Part shown: piece by piece, positions 45,446 to 55,083 of the stretch | Position numbering within the stretch: position 1 is the first letter of the stretch | Layout: every line of letters begins with the position of its first letter | Source of the DNA: GWE2-40-63 sp041664345 | GTDB taxonomy: Bacteria; Bacteroidota; Bacteroidia; Bacteroidales; SZUA-534 | Direction: 5' to 3' | NCBI GenBank assembly: GCA_041664345.1 | Contig: JBAYKX010000001.1 | Coordinates: forward strand, 62,001 to 126,000 | Length of the DNA: 64,000 nucleotides | The notes under the pieces: generated by a model | Database searches by the model: none | Told to the model about the DNA's origin: nothing | What the model saw: only the letters and a program-made list of their open reading frames with translations | Position numbers and translations under genes: made by a program

Positions 45446-46894
45446 ATGCTTATTAATGTCCTAAATACAAAACCAACCATTGAGAACGAAGCCGTTGTTT
45501 TTTTTATCAATTTCGAAAATCCCAATTATCCTGAAAAATTGAATGCAGGGAGTATTGAATCTATCGAACGGCAGATTTTACTCGATAAAAGCATCATTGA
45601 AGTACATCAAAGCAAATCTTGCATCTTATTAGTTAAAAAAAAGGAAGAAACAAGTTTAGAACCCTACCGAAAATTGGGTAATGAACTGAGTCAGATAACT
45701 CAAAAAGAAAAATTGGGTGTAATTACTATCGACGGTCATTCACTGCAACCGAATGAATTACTGGCTTTTGCCGAGGGTTTGGCTTTGTCTGGCTATCGCT
45801 TTCTTCCCTATTTTAAGCCCGAAGCCCGAAGCAAAAAAATTTTCTCGGTAACACAAATCGATCTTTATCATCCCAATTTAATTGAAAAGGACGCCGAAAA
45901 CCTGAATCATTTAATTAAGGCAACCTTTTGGGTACGAGATATGGTAAATGAACCAGTAAGTGTTATGAATGCCATCCGCTTTTCAAAGGAAGTTGTTCTT
46001 AAAGGGCAGGAGGCTAGTTTTAATGTGGAGGTTTTACACAAAATGCAGATTGAATCACTGCGTATGGGAGGCTTATTGGCCGTAAATCGTGGGAGCATCG
46101 ATCCTCCAACATTTACCGTATGCGAATATAAACCGGCTCAGGCAATCAATCAAAAACCAATTGTTTTGGTCGGTAAAGGGGTAATGTACGATACCGGTGG
46201 TTTGAGTCTGAAACCCACTCTAAATAGCATGGATCAAATGAAGTGCGACATGGCCGGCGCCGCTGCTGTGGCCGGAACTTTTTATTCCCTTGCCCTTCAG
46301 CAAGTTCCTGTTTGGGTAATTGGTTTAATGCCGGCAACCGATAACCGTCCCGATGGTAACGCTTACACTCCCGGTGATGTTATTACCATGTATAACGGCT
46401 TACATGTTGAAATAATGAACACCGATGCGGAAGGCCGTCTCATATTAGCCGATGCATTAACATATTCCGACCAATATGAGCCTGAGTTAGTTATTGATTT
46501 AGCCACTTTAACCGGAAGTGCGCAAATGGCGTTAGGCCAGGAAGCCTCGGTAATGATGGGCAATGCTTCCGATTTGTGGTTCCAGAAATTGGAAGAAGCG
46601 GGTTCCGCTGTTCACGAAAGGTTGGTTCGATTCCCTTTTTGGGATGAATACAAAGAACCCTTGAAATCGCCTATTGCGGACTTGAAAAATATTGGAAAAA
46701 GAGAAGCGGGAGCTATTTCGGCAGGCAAATTTTTAGAGCATTTTACCAAATCGCCTTATATTCATATCGATATTGCCGGAACAGCTTTTTTAACCGCCGA
46801 TGATTCCTACCGTTTACAGGGGGGTACCGGTGTAGGTGTACGATTACTGACAGAATTCTTCAAAAAAATTTCGAATACTCAACAGAACCATTAA
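45446..46894 (+). CDS. leucyl aminopeptidase family protein (M17)
   Basis: 482 residues. The N-terminal domain is divergent; the catalytic domain (from about 170) has VGKGVMYDTGGLSLKP (metal/catalytic Lys and Asp), KCDMAGAAAV and the signature NTDAEGRLILADAL with its Asp and Glu ligands, then LATLTGSA. It removes N-terminal residues from peptides, using two metal ions, in the cytosol as a hexamer. With the M20 and S46 peptidases in this window it supports peptide use. Its stop codon overlaps the promoter box of pdxA. Confidence 0.93.
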   Translation: MLINVLNTKPTIENEAVVFFINFENPNYPEKLNAGSIESIERQILLDKSIIEVHQSKSCILLVKKKEETSLEPYRKLGNELSQITQKEKLGVITIDGHSLQPNELLAFAEGLALSGYRFLPYFKPEARSKKIFSVTQIDLYHPNLIEKDAENLNHLIKATFWVRDMVNEPVSVMNAIRFSKEVVLKGQEASFNVEVLHKMQIESLRMGGLLAVNRGSIDPPTFTVCEYKPAQAINQKPIVLVGKGVMYDTGGLSLKPTLNSMDQMKCDMAGAAAVAGTFYSLALQQVPVWVIGLMPATDNRPDGNAYTPGDVITMYNGLHVEIMNTDAEGRLILADALTYSDQYEPELVIDLATLTGSAQMALGQEASVMMGNASDLWFQKLEEAGSAVHERLVRFPFWDEYKEPLKSPIADLKNIGKREAGAISAGKFLEHFTKSPYIHIDIAGTAFLTADDSYRLQGGTGVGVRLLTEFFKKISNTQQNH

Positions 46895-46899
46895 ATTTG
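46892..46899 (+). promoter_or_regulatory. -7 promoter box TAAATTTG for pdxA
   Basis: TAAATTTG overlaps the TAA stop of the aminopeptidase gene and stands 26 bases before the pdxA ATG. Confidence 0.45.
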
Positions 46900-46924
46900 T
46901 GGGTTACACCTAATAAAATTTAAG

Positions 46925-47974
46925 ATGACTAATTTTAAAGTTCGGGTAGGAATTACCCAAGGAGATATTAACGGAATAAACTACGAAGTAATTATAAAAA
47001 CCTTTCAGGATAACCGCGTACTTGAATTTTGCACCCCGGTAATTTATGGTTCACCAAAAGTAGCGGCCTATCATCGTAAGGCATTGAATATTACCTCTTT
47101 CAATTTTAATTCCATTCAATCGGCCGATGAAATTGCCTATCATAAAGCCAACTTAATAAACGTGTTGGGCGATAACATCCGGGTAGAATTGGGAAAATCG
47201 TCGCAAATGGCTGGTGAGGCGGCGATGCTTTCTTTAGAAGCCGCTGTAAAAGATTTACAAGCCAATAAAATTGATGTGCTGGTAACAACTCCAATTAATA
47301 GGGAAACTACACAAACCGAAGAATTTAATTTTAAAGGTCACACCCAGTTTTTAATGGAGCGCTTCAAAATTCAAAATACCTTGATTATAATGACCAGCGA
47401 AATGATGAAGGTTGGGGTAGTATCGGGTCATGTTCCTTTGAGCGAAGTAACCAAACACATTACAGAAGAAAACATTCTGAAGAAATTACGCATGATGAAC
47501 AAGGCTTTAACGGTTGATTTTGCTATCAGAAAACCTAGAATTGCTGTTTTGGGGTTAAACCCACATGCCGGAGATAGCGGATTAATCGGTAAAGAGGAAT
47601 TGGAGATTATTATTCCAACCATCGAAAAAGCCAATAAAGAAGGAATTTTGGCGCTGGGACCATTTTCGGCAGATAGTTTCTTTGGTTCTGGTAGCTTTAG
47701 TAAATTCGATGGTATTATGGCCATGTATCACGATCAGGGAATTGCCCCGTTTAAAGCATTGAATTTTGATACCGGAGTTAATTATACAGCAGGGTTACCC
47801 ATTATTCGCACCGCACCCGACCATGGTACGGATTATGAATTAGCCGGATTGGATCAAGCCTCTCCCAATTCATTCCGCGAAGCCGTTTATATGGCGTGCA
47901 ACATTTTCAATAACCGTAAAATGCATGCTGAACTCACAAAGAATCCGCTCCCAAGCTATGATGTTACCGATTAA
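46925..47974 (+). CDS. pdxA: 4-hydroxythreonine-4-phosphate dehydrogenase
   Basis: 349 residues. Start RVGITQGDINGINYEVIIKT, then VTTPINRE, FKGHTQFL, the metal-ligand His region SGHVPLSEV, LGLNPHAGDSGLIGKEE, GPFSADSFFG, and MYHDQGIAPFKAL with the C-terminal metal His. It makes the amino-ketone precursor for pyridoxine 5'-phosphate in the DXP-dependent vitamin B6 pathway, together with PdxJ. Full length. Its own promoter box overlaps the preceding stop. Confidence 0.96.
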   Translation: MTNFKVRVGITQGDINGINYEVIIKTFQDNRVLEFCTPVIYGSPKVAAYHRKALNITSFNFNSIQSADEIAYHKANLINVLGDNIRVELGKSSQMAGEAAMLSLEAAVKDLQANKIDVLVTTPINRETTQTEEFNFKGHTQFLMERFKIQNTLIIMTSEMMKVGVVSGHVPLSEVTKHITEENILKKLRMMNKALTVDFAIRKPRIAVLGLNPHAGDSGLIGKEELEIIIPTIEKANKEGILALGPFSADSFFGSGSFSKFDGIMAMYHDQGIAPFKALNFDTGVNYTAGLPIIRTAPDHGTDYELAGLDQASPNSFREAVYMACNIFNNRKMHAELTKNPLPSYDVTD

Positions 47975-48499
47975 TGGCATCTAACTTTAAAAATGGTTGA
48001 TTTTATCGAAGCAATTAGGATTCTAAAGAATCGGGTGTACGACAATATTCCCTTTTTTTCAAAAGATTACAAGTAATCTTTTATTTTAGTCCCGAGAATT
48101 CGGGATTCGTACCTTCTGCTGTTGAAATTGACTTTTTATTTCATAAAAAAAAAGCTAGCCGCGAAAAATACAAAAAGCACAATAATTTATGATACGGTTT
48201 AAGCTTTCAGGACAACAATAGATTGCTTTTCCGGGTACACTCAATAGTGTGTTTTTTGTCATAAATCAAGAAATTATAAAACAATCCAAAATAAATCAAT
48301 TTTATACTTCAATTTATCTGCAATTAATAGTTTTAGCCGTTTTATTGCTTTAAAAGGAACAAATAAAAATCGAAGCCCTAACTCGATTTACGGGAAATAA
48401 AAATCAATTATTTGAAGCACCACAATTTTATTTTCAATCATTTAAGTAAATTCTTTGTTATTTAATGCAATAAGTCAATCGTTGGTCGTCTATAATAGT
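47975..48499. other. gene-free spacer, 525 bases
   Basis: A 27-codon open frame (ATG 47993 to TAA 48076; MVDFIEAIRILKNRVYDNIP and on) reads like protein but is too short to call. A palindrome TCCCGAGAATTCGGGA lies at about 48090-48105 and could end pdxA transcription. The last 250 bases before the sigma gene are AT-rich with no box that matches TAnnTTTG. Confidence 0.4.
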
Positions 48500-49045
48500 A
48501 TGGAAAGTAGAAAACCTGAAATAAGAATCGAGGATTTCTTTAAAAAGGAATATAATAAACTGGTTCATTTTGTACAAAAAAATATGGAAAAGCGCTATGC
48601 CGATGCTTCGCCAGAAGATATTGTTCAGGACGTAGCCCTAAGTTTGCTCGATAAATTAAATATTGATGTACAGATAGAAAACCTGGCAGGTTACATATAC
48701 CGCTCGTTGCACAACAAAATATTCGATACCCAAAAGAAAAAAAGAATAACAGTTTCCATAGATACCTATGATAATCAGATATTTGGAAATGATTCAAGCA
48801 GTAATTTTTCCAGCGAAACCGATGAAAAATATGTTTTAAACGATTATGAGCCACATCAATTACTGGCAGCTATTGAAATGCTTAACGAAGTAGATAAATA
48901 CATTATAAATGGGACGCACTTTGAGGGGAAAAGCTTTATGCAGCTTTCTGCCGAATTGAATACCCCAATTGGGACGCTGCTTTCGAGGAAACACCGGGCG
49001 CAGATAAAACTCGGTAAAATACTGGAAGGCAGTAACCACAATTGA
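48500..49045 (+). CDS. ECF-type sigma-70 family RNA polymerase sigma factor
   Basis: 181 residues from ATG 48500 (MESRKPEIRIEDFF). Sigma region 2 is FFKKEYNKLVHFVQKNMEKR, ASPEDIVQDVALSLLDKL and GYIYRSLHNKIFDTQKKK; region 4 is LLAAIEMLNEVDKYIINGTH, FEGKSFMQLSAELNTPIGTLLSRKHRA. It redirects RNA polymerase to target promoters. It is followed after 42 bases by a Cys/His-rich membrane protein, and no classic FecR-type anti-sigma gene is present, so that neighbour may hold the control role. Confidence 0.9.
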   Translation: MESRKPEIRIEDFFKKEYNKLVHFVQKNMEKRYADASPEDIVQDVALSLLDKLNIDVQIENLAGYIYRSLHNKIFDTQKKKRITVSIDTYDNQIFGNDSSSNFSSETDEKYVLNDYEPHQLLAAIEMLNEVDKYIINGTHFEGKSFMQLSAELNTPIGTLLSRKHRAQIKLGKILEGSNHN

Positions 49046-49087
49046 ATGACTGATAATTTTAATACTAATAACTAATTTTTAAACAAA

Positions 49088-49471
49088 ATGAGGAAAAGTG
49101 AATGTTGTAATGAAAACGGCCGCTGCCGTTGCAATGTATGGAAATGCATAGGTTGGGCAGTTTTAGGTGTTATAGGTTTTGCTGCCATTGTGGCCTTATT
49201 GGGTTTGGCAATAATGGCCTTGTGGAATGCCATTATCCCCGGAATTTTTAATTTGCCTGCCATCGGATATTGGCAAGCAATTGGTTTAGCGGTTTTGTCG
49301 CGGATGCTGTTTGGTGGCTTGGGCTTCCATCACTTCAGGCACAAACACCATGGTGGCAAGAATGGCTGTGGCTGCAATTGCGGCTGTAATTGTAGAACGG
49401 AAAAGGAATGCTGCACCGACAAAACAGATGAAGGGGAGTGCTGCAAAAAAGATGAAACTACACAAGCATAA
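49088..49471 (+). CDS. Cys/His-rich small membrane protein paired with the ECF sigma factor
   Basis: 127 residues. It starts with a Cys-rich cytosolic head (ECCNENGRCRCNVWKC), then two hydrophobic stretches (IGWAVLGVIGFAAIVALLGLA, IPGIFNLPAIGYWQAIGLAVLS), then HHFRHKHHGGK and a Cys-dense tail (CGCNCGCNC, ECC, ECC). The middle MALWNAIIPGIFNLPAI…YWQAIGLAVLSRMLFGG resembles small membrane proteins I know from beside ECF sigma genes in many bacteria. The Cys and His clusters at both ends are unusual and suggest metal or redox binding. Same strand, 42 bases after the sigma gene, with a terminator after it, so the two form a closed unit. Function inferred only: sigma control by metal or thiol stress. 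Confidence 0.8.
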   Translation: MRKSECCNENGRCRCNVWKCIGWAVLGVIGFAAIVALLGLAIMALWNAIIPGIFNLPAIGYWQAIGLAVLSRMLFGGLGFHHFRHKHHGGKNGCGCNCGCNCRTEKECCTDKTDEGECCKKDETTQA

Positions 49472-49525
49472 CCATGCCAAAACCAGTTCGCTGGGTTTGA
49501 GAAAACGTTGCGGCAAAAATTATAC

Positions 49526-49563
49526 AGAGGCTGTCTTATTCAATAAAGGCAGCCTCTTTTTTT
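49526..49563 (+). terminator. rho-independent terminator after the sigma/Cys-rich pair
   Basis: AGAGGCTG…CAGCCTCT stem with loop and a run of seven T (49557-49563). Confidence 0.9.
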
Positions 49564-49739
49564 GCTTTTACTTAGCAATAGGATAATAAACAACATATAG
49601 AGTGTAACCATTATAAAAATATTGATACAAATGAGAATATAAAATTAAACCTATATGTAAAACATGTGTTATAAGTGGGTTGTAACGCTTAAAAGGTTTA
49701 AATTGCATCAATTTTTTAACAAAATAAATTGAATCCGAA

Positions 49740-51950
49740 ATGAGAAAACTTTCATTGTCCCTATTGGGATTTTTACTTACCGTTTCAGTTTTTGTAAAGG
49801 CTGACGAGGGTATGTGGCTGCCCCTACTTATTGAAAAAAATATGGCCACCATGACAGAAATGGGAATGCAGCTAACTGCAGAAGATATTTATAGTATTAA
49901 TCAGGCAAGCATTAAAGATGCCATTATTGCTCTCGATAAAGGTAGTTGTACCGGCGAATTGATTTCAGGTGAAGGGCTGGTGCTCACAAACCACCATTGT
50001 GGATACGGTGAAATTCAATCGCACAGTACGGTAGAACACGATTATCTTACCGATGGTTTTTGGGCAATGAGTAAAAAAGAAGAATTAGTAAACCCAAATA
50101 AAAAGGCCTCTTTCTTAATACGGGTTGAAGACATAACCGAACGTATATTGAAAGCTATTCCTGTAACAGCCGATCAATCGCAACGAAACACAATTGTTGA
50201 TAGCATTGCAACTGTTATTGAAAATGAAGCTACCAACGGAAATCATTACGAAGGACGTGTTGAAGGAATGTTTAAAGGAAATTTTTATTACCTGTTTGTT
50301 TATGAAACCTTCCTCGACATCCGTCTGGTTGGTGCACCACCCGAATCGATTGGAAAATATGGCGCCGACACCGATAACTGGATGTGGCCTCGTCATACAG
50401 GCGATTTTAGCTTATTCCGCATCTATTGCGGCCCTGATGGTAAACCAGCCAAATATTCTGAAGAAAATGTACCCTACAAACCCAAACATTTTTTACCTAT
50501 TTCGCTCGATGGAGTTAAAAAAGGTGATTTTGCTTTTATTATGGGTTATCCTGGAACAACCACACATTATATGACATCGTGGGAAGTAAAAAATGAAATG
50601 GAAATTACCAATGCCAACCGGATTAAAATACGGGGATTAAAACAAGGTATTTGGCAAGAATTCATGGAAAATAGTGATTTAGTGCGCATCCAATATTCCT
50701 CAAAATTCGCCCGTTCATCCAATTATTGGAAGTACTCCATAGGCCAAAACAAAGGATTAAAACGGTTGAATGTAATTGATAAAAAACAAAAATTAGAGTC
50801 AGATTTCACACAATGGTTGAACCAATCGGAGGCTCGAAAAGCCAAATACGGAAATGCACTGTCTCAAATTGAAAAAGCAATGGTTGCCAACAGTGCTTAC
50901 GACCACGCCTTGCAATACTTACTAGAAACCCAATGGGTGGGTGCCGAAGCCTTTAGGTTTACATTAAATGCAGCTAATTTAGAAGGAGCACTTTTAACTC
51001 CTGACAGTACTCAACTCATTAAAAATGCTACCGAAAAGTTTCAAGCCGCTGCCGATGCTTTTTTCAAAAATTACGATGCAACCACCGATAAAAAAGCTTC
51101 AGCTGCCTTACTTAAGCTATACCTGAAAGAGGTACAACCAAAATACTATCCTGAATACATTAATACCGTATTGGTAAAAAAATACAAAGGCGATGTGGAT
51201 AAATTTATAGAAGATCTGTTTAAAAAATCAATTTTTGTAGATCAAACTAAATTGAATTCTTTTTTAACAAAACCTAATGCCAAAACTATTAGCAAAGATT
51301 TAGCTTATATAACAGGTAAAAGTATCAGGGCACAACTTATTGCTTTGAATGGAACCATGGAACCGAATTATTTGCAAATTGATGAAGGCATGCGTTTGTT
51401 TGAAGCCGGATTAATGGAAATGAACCCTGACAAAGCCTACGCTCCGGATGCTAATTCTACCATGCGTTTAACCTACGGTACCGTTGGTGATTACAGTCCT
51501 GCTGATGCCATCCAATATTCCTATTATACTACCTTAGAAGGTTTAATGGAGAAAGAAGATTCCACCGAACGTGAATTTACAGTTCCTGCCAAATTAAAGG
51601 ATATTTATAACCGAAAAGATTACGGTCCTTATGGAAATGCCGATGGAAGCATGACAGTATGTTTTACTACCAACAACGACATTACCGGCGGTAATTCCGG
51701 AAGCCCTGTTATGAATGCAAAAGGGCAGCTTATTGGTGCAGCTTTTGATGGTAACTGGGAAGCCATGAGCGGCGACATAGCTTTTGAACCCAAACTTCAA
51801 AAAACCATTGTGGTTGATATTCGATATGTACTGCTAATAATTGATAAATTTGCTGGAGCCCAAAACCTTATCGATGAAATGAATCTGGTTAAAACCCAAG
51901 AAAAACCGGCACTTCCAGTTTTAGAGACTGGAACAGGAATGACCAATTAA
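49740..51950 (+). CDS. S46 family dipeptidyl peptidase, DPP7 type
   Basis: 736 residues with signal peptide (MRKLSLSLLGFLLTVSVFVKA). S46 motifs: catalytic His in VLTNHHCGYG (85-86), APPESIGKYGADTDNWMWPRHTGDF with the catalytic Asp, and nucleophile Ser653 in GGNSGSPV. The specificity position shows Gly671 in AFDGNWEAM, as in DPP7, not Arg (as in DPP11), so it should prefer hydrophobic or neutral P1 residues over Asp/Glu. It releases dipeptides from oligopeptides in the periplasm, supplying the M20 dipeptidase and M17 aminopeptidase. Single gene with its own terminator. Confidence 0.95.
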   Translation: MRKLSLSLLGFLLTVSVFVKADEGMWLPLLIEKNMATMTEMGMQLTAEDIYSINQASIKDAIIALDKGSCTGELISGEGLVLTNHHCGYGEIQSHSTVEHDYLTDGFWAMSKKEELVNPNKKASFLIRVEDITERILKAIPVTADQSQRNTIVDSIATVIENEATNGNHYEGRVEGMFKGNFYYLFVYETFLDIRLVGAPPESIGKYGADTDNWMWPRHTGDFSLFRIYCGPDGKPAKYSEENVPYKPKHFLPISLDGVKKGDFAFIMGYPGTTTHYMTSWEVKNEMEITNANRIKIRGLKQGIWQEFMENSDLVRIQYSSKFARSSNYWKYSIGQNKGLKRLNVIDKKQKLESDFTQWLNQSEARKAKYGNALSQIEKAMVANSAYDHALQYLLETQWVGAEAFRFTLNAANLEGALLTPDSTQLIKNATEKFQAAADAFFKNYDATTDKKASAALLKLYLKEVQPKYYPEYINTVLVKKYKGDVDKFIEDLFKKSIFVDQTKLNSFLTKPNAKTISKDLAYITGKSIRAQLIALNGTMEPNYLQIDEGMRLFEAGLMEMNPDKAYAPDANSTMRLTYGTVGDYSPADAIQYSYYTTLEGLMEKEDSTEREFTVPAKLKDIYNRKDYGPYGNADGSMTVCFTTNNDITGGNSGSPVMNAKGQLIGAAFDGNWEAMSGDIAFEPKLQKTIVVDIRYVLLIIDKFAGAQNLIDEMNLVKTQEKPALPVLETGTGMTN

Positions 51951-52309
51951 CTTTTAATTATAACTATACAAAAATAAGGTGCTCCAAGGGGCACCTTATT
52001 TTGCTTCAGCCTTCCGAATCCAAGTGTTTATATAATTCAACAAACACCGAATTCCTTTTCTAATAAATCTTTCGCTTTTAGAATAAAGCCTTTCAAATTT
52101 TCAGACAACCCTATTCAATTATGTATTATTTTTTAAAAAATATTGTTCTTTTTTTATCAGAGATTCACTGCGTTTTGTACCTTTATCTATAATCCGTTTG
52201 AAAAATCTTGCTGTCGTTGCAAATAGTTAAAGAAAAACCATTTAATTACTTTGATTTTAATATTCAAATATAATTTAGTGCGAATCAAAAATCTAAAATT
52301 TTGAAGCCT
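51951..52309. other. spacer with terminator, 359 bases
   Basis: After the terminator at 51971-52002 there is no gene. A 23-codon minus-strand frame (52037-52108, LSENLKGFILKAKDLLEKEF and a few more) is protein-like but has only a TTG start and could be a remnant. The rest is AT-rich. Confidence 0.4.
51971..52002 (+). terminator. rho-independent terminator after the DPP7 gene
   Basis: AAAATAAGGTGC / GCACCTTATTTT perfect stem, 20 bases after the stop. Confidence 0.9.
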
Positions 52310-53083
52310 ATGAAAAAATCAGTAATCATTATTTGTTGCATAGTACTTTTTTTGTCGAATGTTCATAGTCTGGACATTGGCCAAAGTGCTGGGGGTAACC
52401 GATTTTACTATGGAGCAAAAGGAGGCTTAGTATCTAGCATGTTTGCTCAGGATTTTCAAAAGATGGAAACTACCGAAAGCAGAACCGGATTCTCCCTTGG
52501 AGTGTTTACAGGGTATCAAATTTCTGACTTTTTTGGATTGTCTGTGGAGGCTCTTTATGTGCAAGAAGGAACCATGCACCTGGATCCAAACTATATTTAT
52601 TATTACAATGGCATTAGCTCCAGTGAAACTTACTCTCAGAGTATTACCATACAGCGGGTAAATTCAAACATTGTTCTTCATAATTTTGAGTTTCCTGTAT
52701 TAGCCTGCTTTTCGTTGCCAAAATTAGGCTCATTGAATGCTAAACTATTTGTAGGCGGTTCCTACGATATAATTTATAATGCTTACGCTTATAATTTGTT
52801 ATCGGTTACTTCGAACAACACCAATCCTAGTACTTCCTATGTTTTGCCCGATAGATACTACGATAATGTTACGAGTAGCTTTGCCGCCTATAACCTGAGT
52901 GGAATACTTGGAATTGGTTTTGAATATGGAGCTTATTGCGTTGATATCAGGTATAAATTAGGTTTTGTTCCAATTAACAGTATGGCAACATACAATCTCC
53001 AAAATCAATATAAAGCTGATTTTACGAGTAGTGCACTTATGATTTCCATAGGTGTAAATATTGTAGAATTGTTTAATAAATAA
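52310..53083 (+). CDS. outer-membrane beta-barrel protein (PorT-like fold)
   Basis: 257 residues from ATG 52310 (MKKSVIIICCIVLFLSNVHS signal). The mature part has FYYGAKGGLVSSMFAQDF, TGFSLGVFTGYQISDFFGLSVEALYVQEG and later LSGILGIGFEYGAYCVDIRYKLGF and SSALMISIGVNIVELF, the strand pattern of the outer-membrane beta-barrel (PorT/OmpA-barrel-like) families. It starts an apparent operon with the lipoprotein at 53099 (15-base gap). Role unknown. Confidence 0.75.
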   Translation: MKKSVIIICCIVLFLSNVHSLDIGQSAGGNRFYYGAKGGLVSSMFAQDFQKMETTESRTGFSLGVFTGYQISDFFGLSVEALYVQEGTMHLDPNYIYYYNGISSSETYSQSITIQRVNSNIVLHNFEFPVLACFSLPKLGSLNAKLFVGGSYDIIYNAYAYNLLSVTSNNTNPSTSYVLPDRYYDNVTSSFAAYNLSGILGIGFEYGAYCVDIRYKLGFVPINSMATYNLQNQYKADFTSSALMISIGVNIVELFNK

Positions 53084-53098
53084 CATAAATCGTTAACT

Positions 53099-55066
53099 AT
53101 GAAAAAAATAACAACCGTTTCAATGATTACTTTATTATCTGCATTGGTATTAACTAATGCTTGTAAAAAAGAAGAATTCTCCGAGGATGATGCCATCCAA
53201 TTAATCAACAACAATACTATGATTGCTGATTCTATGGCTAATGCTGTTTTCTTTACCATTAAAGTAGTTGATGCTTCAACCGATTTTTCCTATAAATCGG
53301 CAAGCACAACTGAAAATTTAAATGGATTGGGTGGTGCAACAATTATTGTAAAAACCCACAGTTCCATGGATACGGCTATTACAGGCACCGATGGTTCGGC
53401 AACCTTTGATAACTTGCGGGCTGGCTCCTACTCGGTACATATTGATGTTGCCAATTACACTTCCGTTGATTTTATTGCCAATGCGGCAGTTAACGGATAT
53501 TTTAGTGTCCAAATCCCTGTTTTATCCACAGTTCCTGCTAATCAAATGACGGTTACAGGAGTTGTAAGCTATGAAACCGATTTACTAAATACGGCTCCGG
53601 AGGTTGCAAATGGTGCTACTGTTTTGGTTGAACCCGACATCGAATCTTTCTTTAATAATGTAGTAGGAGTGTCAAATTTTACTTTCTCAGGATTTACTAC
53701 TTCATTTACCACCGATGCCAATGGTGTTTATACTGCATCCCTTCCTTCCGACAAAGCAGGTAAGCTTACTTACGACATTTCAGTACCAACTTTTGAAGCC
53801 AATCAAGTACTCATGTTAAACACTTTAAACGGAGTAATTGCTAATGGCCCTGGAAATTCGGCAAAGACCGTAACCACAAGGTTTGGTACCAGCATGACAT
53901 CAGCAACCACCATACCGATTGTAAATCCGGTATACTGTGTGTTTGGTGCTCCCACCCATGCAGTTAATGCCGCTGTACTTCAAGCTGAAATTTTCAATCC
54001 CAAATCTTTTGTTTCAGCTCATGTTAATTCTTCAGGCAAAGGATATACCGATGGAGCAAGATTCACTAAAGTGGCGCCCACAGGTGAAGTTGACGCCGTT
54101 TTTCAAATTAGGACCGACAATTACGGCCTTAATAAAGTGGAATACATTGATATTATTTCATCTGGAAGTGGGTTTGCAAATACCACCCTTAATTTAGCAT
54201 TTCAACAGCAGGATCCGAATTGGGAAGTAAGTTCTGTAAGTGGAGGGGGAGCTATAACCGGTATCGATAGGATTAGTAGCGGGAGCATTGACGGACGCGG
54301 ACGGTTTTTAACCAACAATCCAAATAACTTTTCTTTATCGGTTGCCGGCGGAACTAACGCCTCAATTAGCATATCCAGTTTTACAGCTACCGACTTAGGT
54401 TTTCGCATCAATGGTTTTAATGTAAGCAACGGGGGAACAGGATATACCGTAGGCGATAAAGTATCAGTTTCAATTGTTGCAGAAAATGTAACTGAAGCAA
54501 CAGCAACAGGTTATTTATCTAATTCTTTGGTAACCAATATTATTGTTTCCAATTCAGGGGCAGGATATCCTGTAAACTCAGTGCAACCTATTAAATTCAG
54601 TTATGGAGATGCTACTGCTGACGCCTATATCGATAATTTTGGTAGGGTAGCACAAATAACTGTTTTGGGTGGAAGTCCAAATTATGTGGCATTACCCACT
54701 GTTACCATTGATTATGATTTAAACAATAAAACTGCAACCGCCGATGTTGACGTTCAGGATGGTGAAGTAAAAAGCGTAGTTAATTTAGATGGCGGCAAAG
54801 GGTATGATTTAGTGCCCACATTAATATTCTATAGTCAATATGCAACAGGTAACCCTGAAATAGCTGTAGATACAGATGTTACTATTAATTCAGCTTCACC
54901 CTATTCCGTAAATTCTGTTACAGTTAATTCAAGTGATGGATTAATTAGCAAAAACATGAGCGCTTTAGATGGGACTGGGGTTATTTCTAATTTAAAATCG
55001 GTGCCGGGTGGCAAGGAATACCGTAATTTTTATTTAGGTACGGGTGTTCGAACTGCCGGAGAATAA
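53099..55066 (+). CDS. large surface lipoprotein with GxGY beta repeats
   Basis: 655 residues. Lipoprotein signal with lipobox LTNAC (Cys22) followed by KKEEFSEDD. An N-terminal carboxypeptidase-regulatory-like domain is visible (GATIIVKTHSSMDTAITGTD, TFDNLRAGSYSVHIDVANY), then a second such domain (VSYETDLLNTAPEVANGATV). The C-terminal half holds at least five short repeats with a Gly-x-Gly-Tyr turn: SSGKGYTDGARF, SSGSGFANTTLN, NGGTGYTVGDKV, NSGAGYPVNSVQ, DGGKGYDLVPTL. Outer leaflet or cell surface. Co-directional with the barrel 15 bases upstream, which suggests they work together. A strong terminator follows. Confidence 0.75.
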   Translation: MKKITTVSMITLLSALVLTNACKKEEFSEDDAIQLINNNTMIADSMANAVFFTIKVVDASTDFSYKSASTTENLNGLGGATIIVKTHSSMDTAITGTDGSATFDNLRAGSYSVHIDVANYTSVDFIANAAVNGYFSVQIPVLSTVPANQMTVTGVVSYETDLLNTAPEVANGATVLVEPDIESFFNNVVGVSNFTFSGFTTSFTTDANGVYTASLPSDKAGKLTYDISVPTFEANQVLMLNTLNGVIANGPGNSAKTVTTRFGTSMTSATTIPIVNPVYCVFGAPTHAVNAAVLQAEIFNPKSFVSAHVNSSGKGYTDGARFTKVAPTGEVDAVFQIRTDNYGLNKVEYIDIISSGSGFANTTLNLAFQQQDPNWEVSSVSGGGAITGIDRISSGSIDGRGRFLTNNPNNFSLSVAGGTNASISISSFTATDLGFRINGFNVSNGGTGYTVGDKVSVSIVAENVTEATATGYLSNSLVTNIIVSNSGAGYPVNSVQPIKFSYGDATADAYIDNFGRVAQITVLGGSPNYVALPTVTIDYDLNNKTATADVDVQDGEVKSVVNLDGGKGYDLVPTLIFYSQYATGNPEIAVDTDVTINSASPYSVNSVTVNSSDGLISKNMSALDGTGVISNLKSVPGGKEYRNFYLGTGVRTAGE

Positions 55067-55083
55067 TCACGGTACACCTTAAT

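Noticed and set aside
52037..52108. 23-codon minus-strand frame with a protein-like sequence
   Set aside because: Only a TTG start, no promoter box or relatives known; could be chance or a remnant, so it is mentioned only under the spacer.
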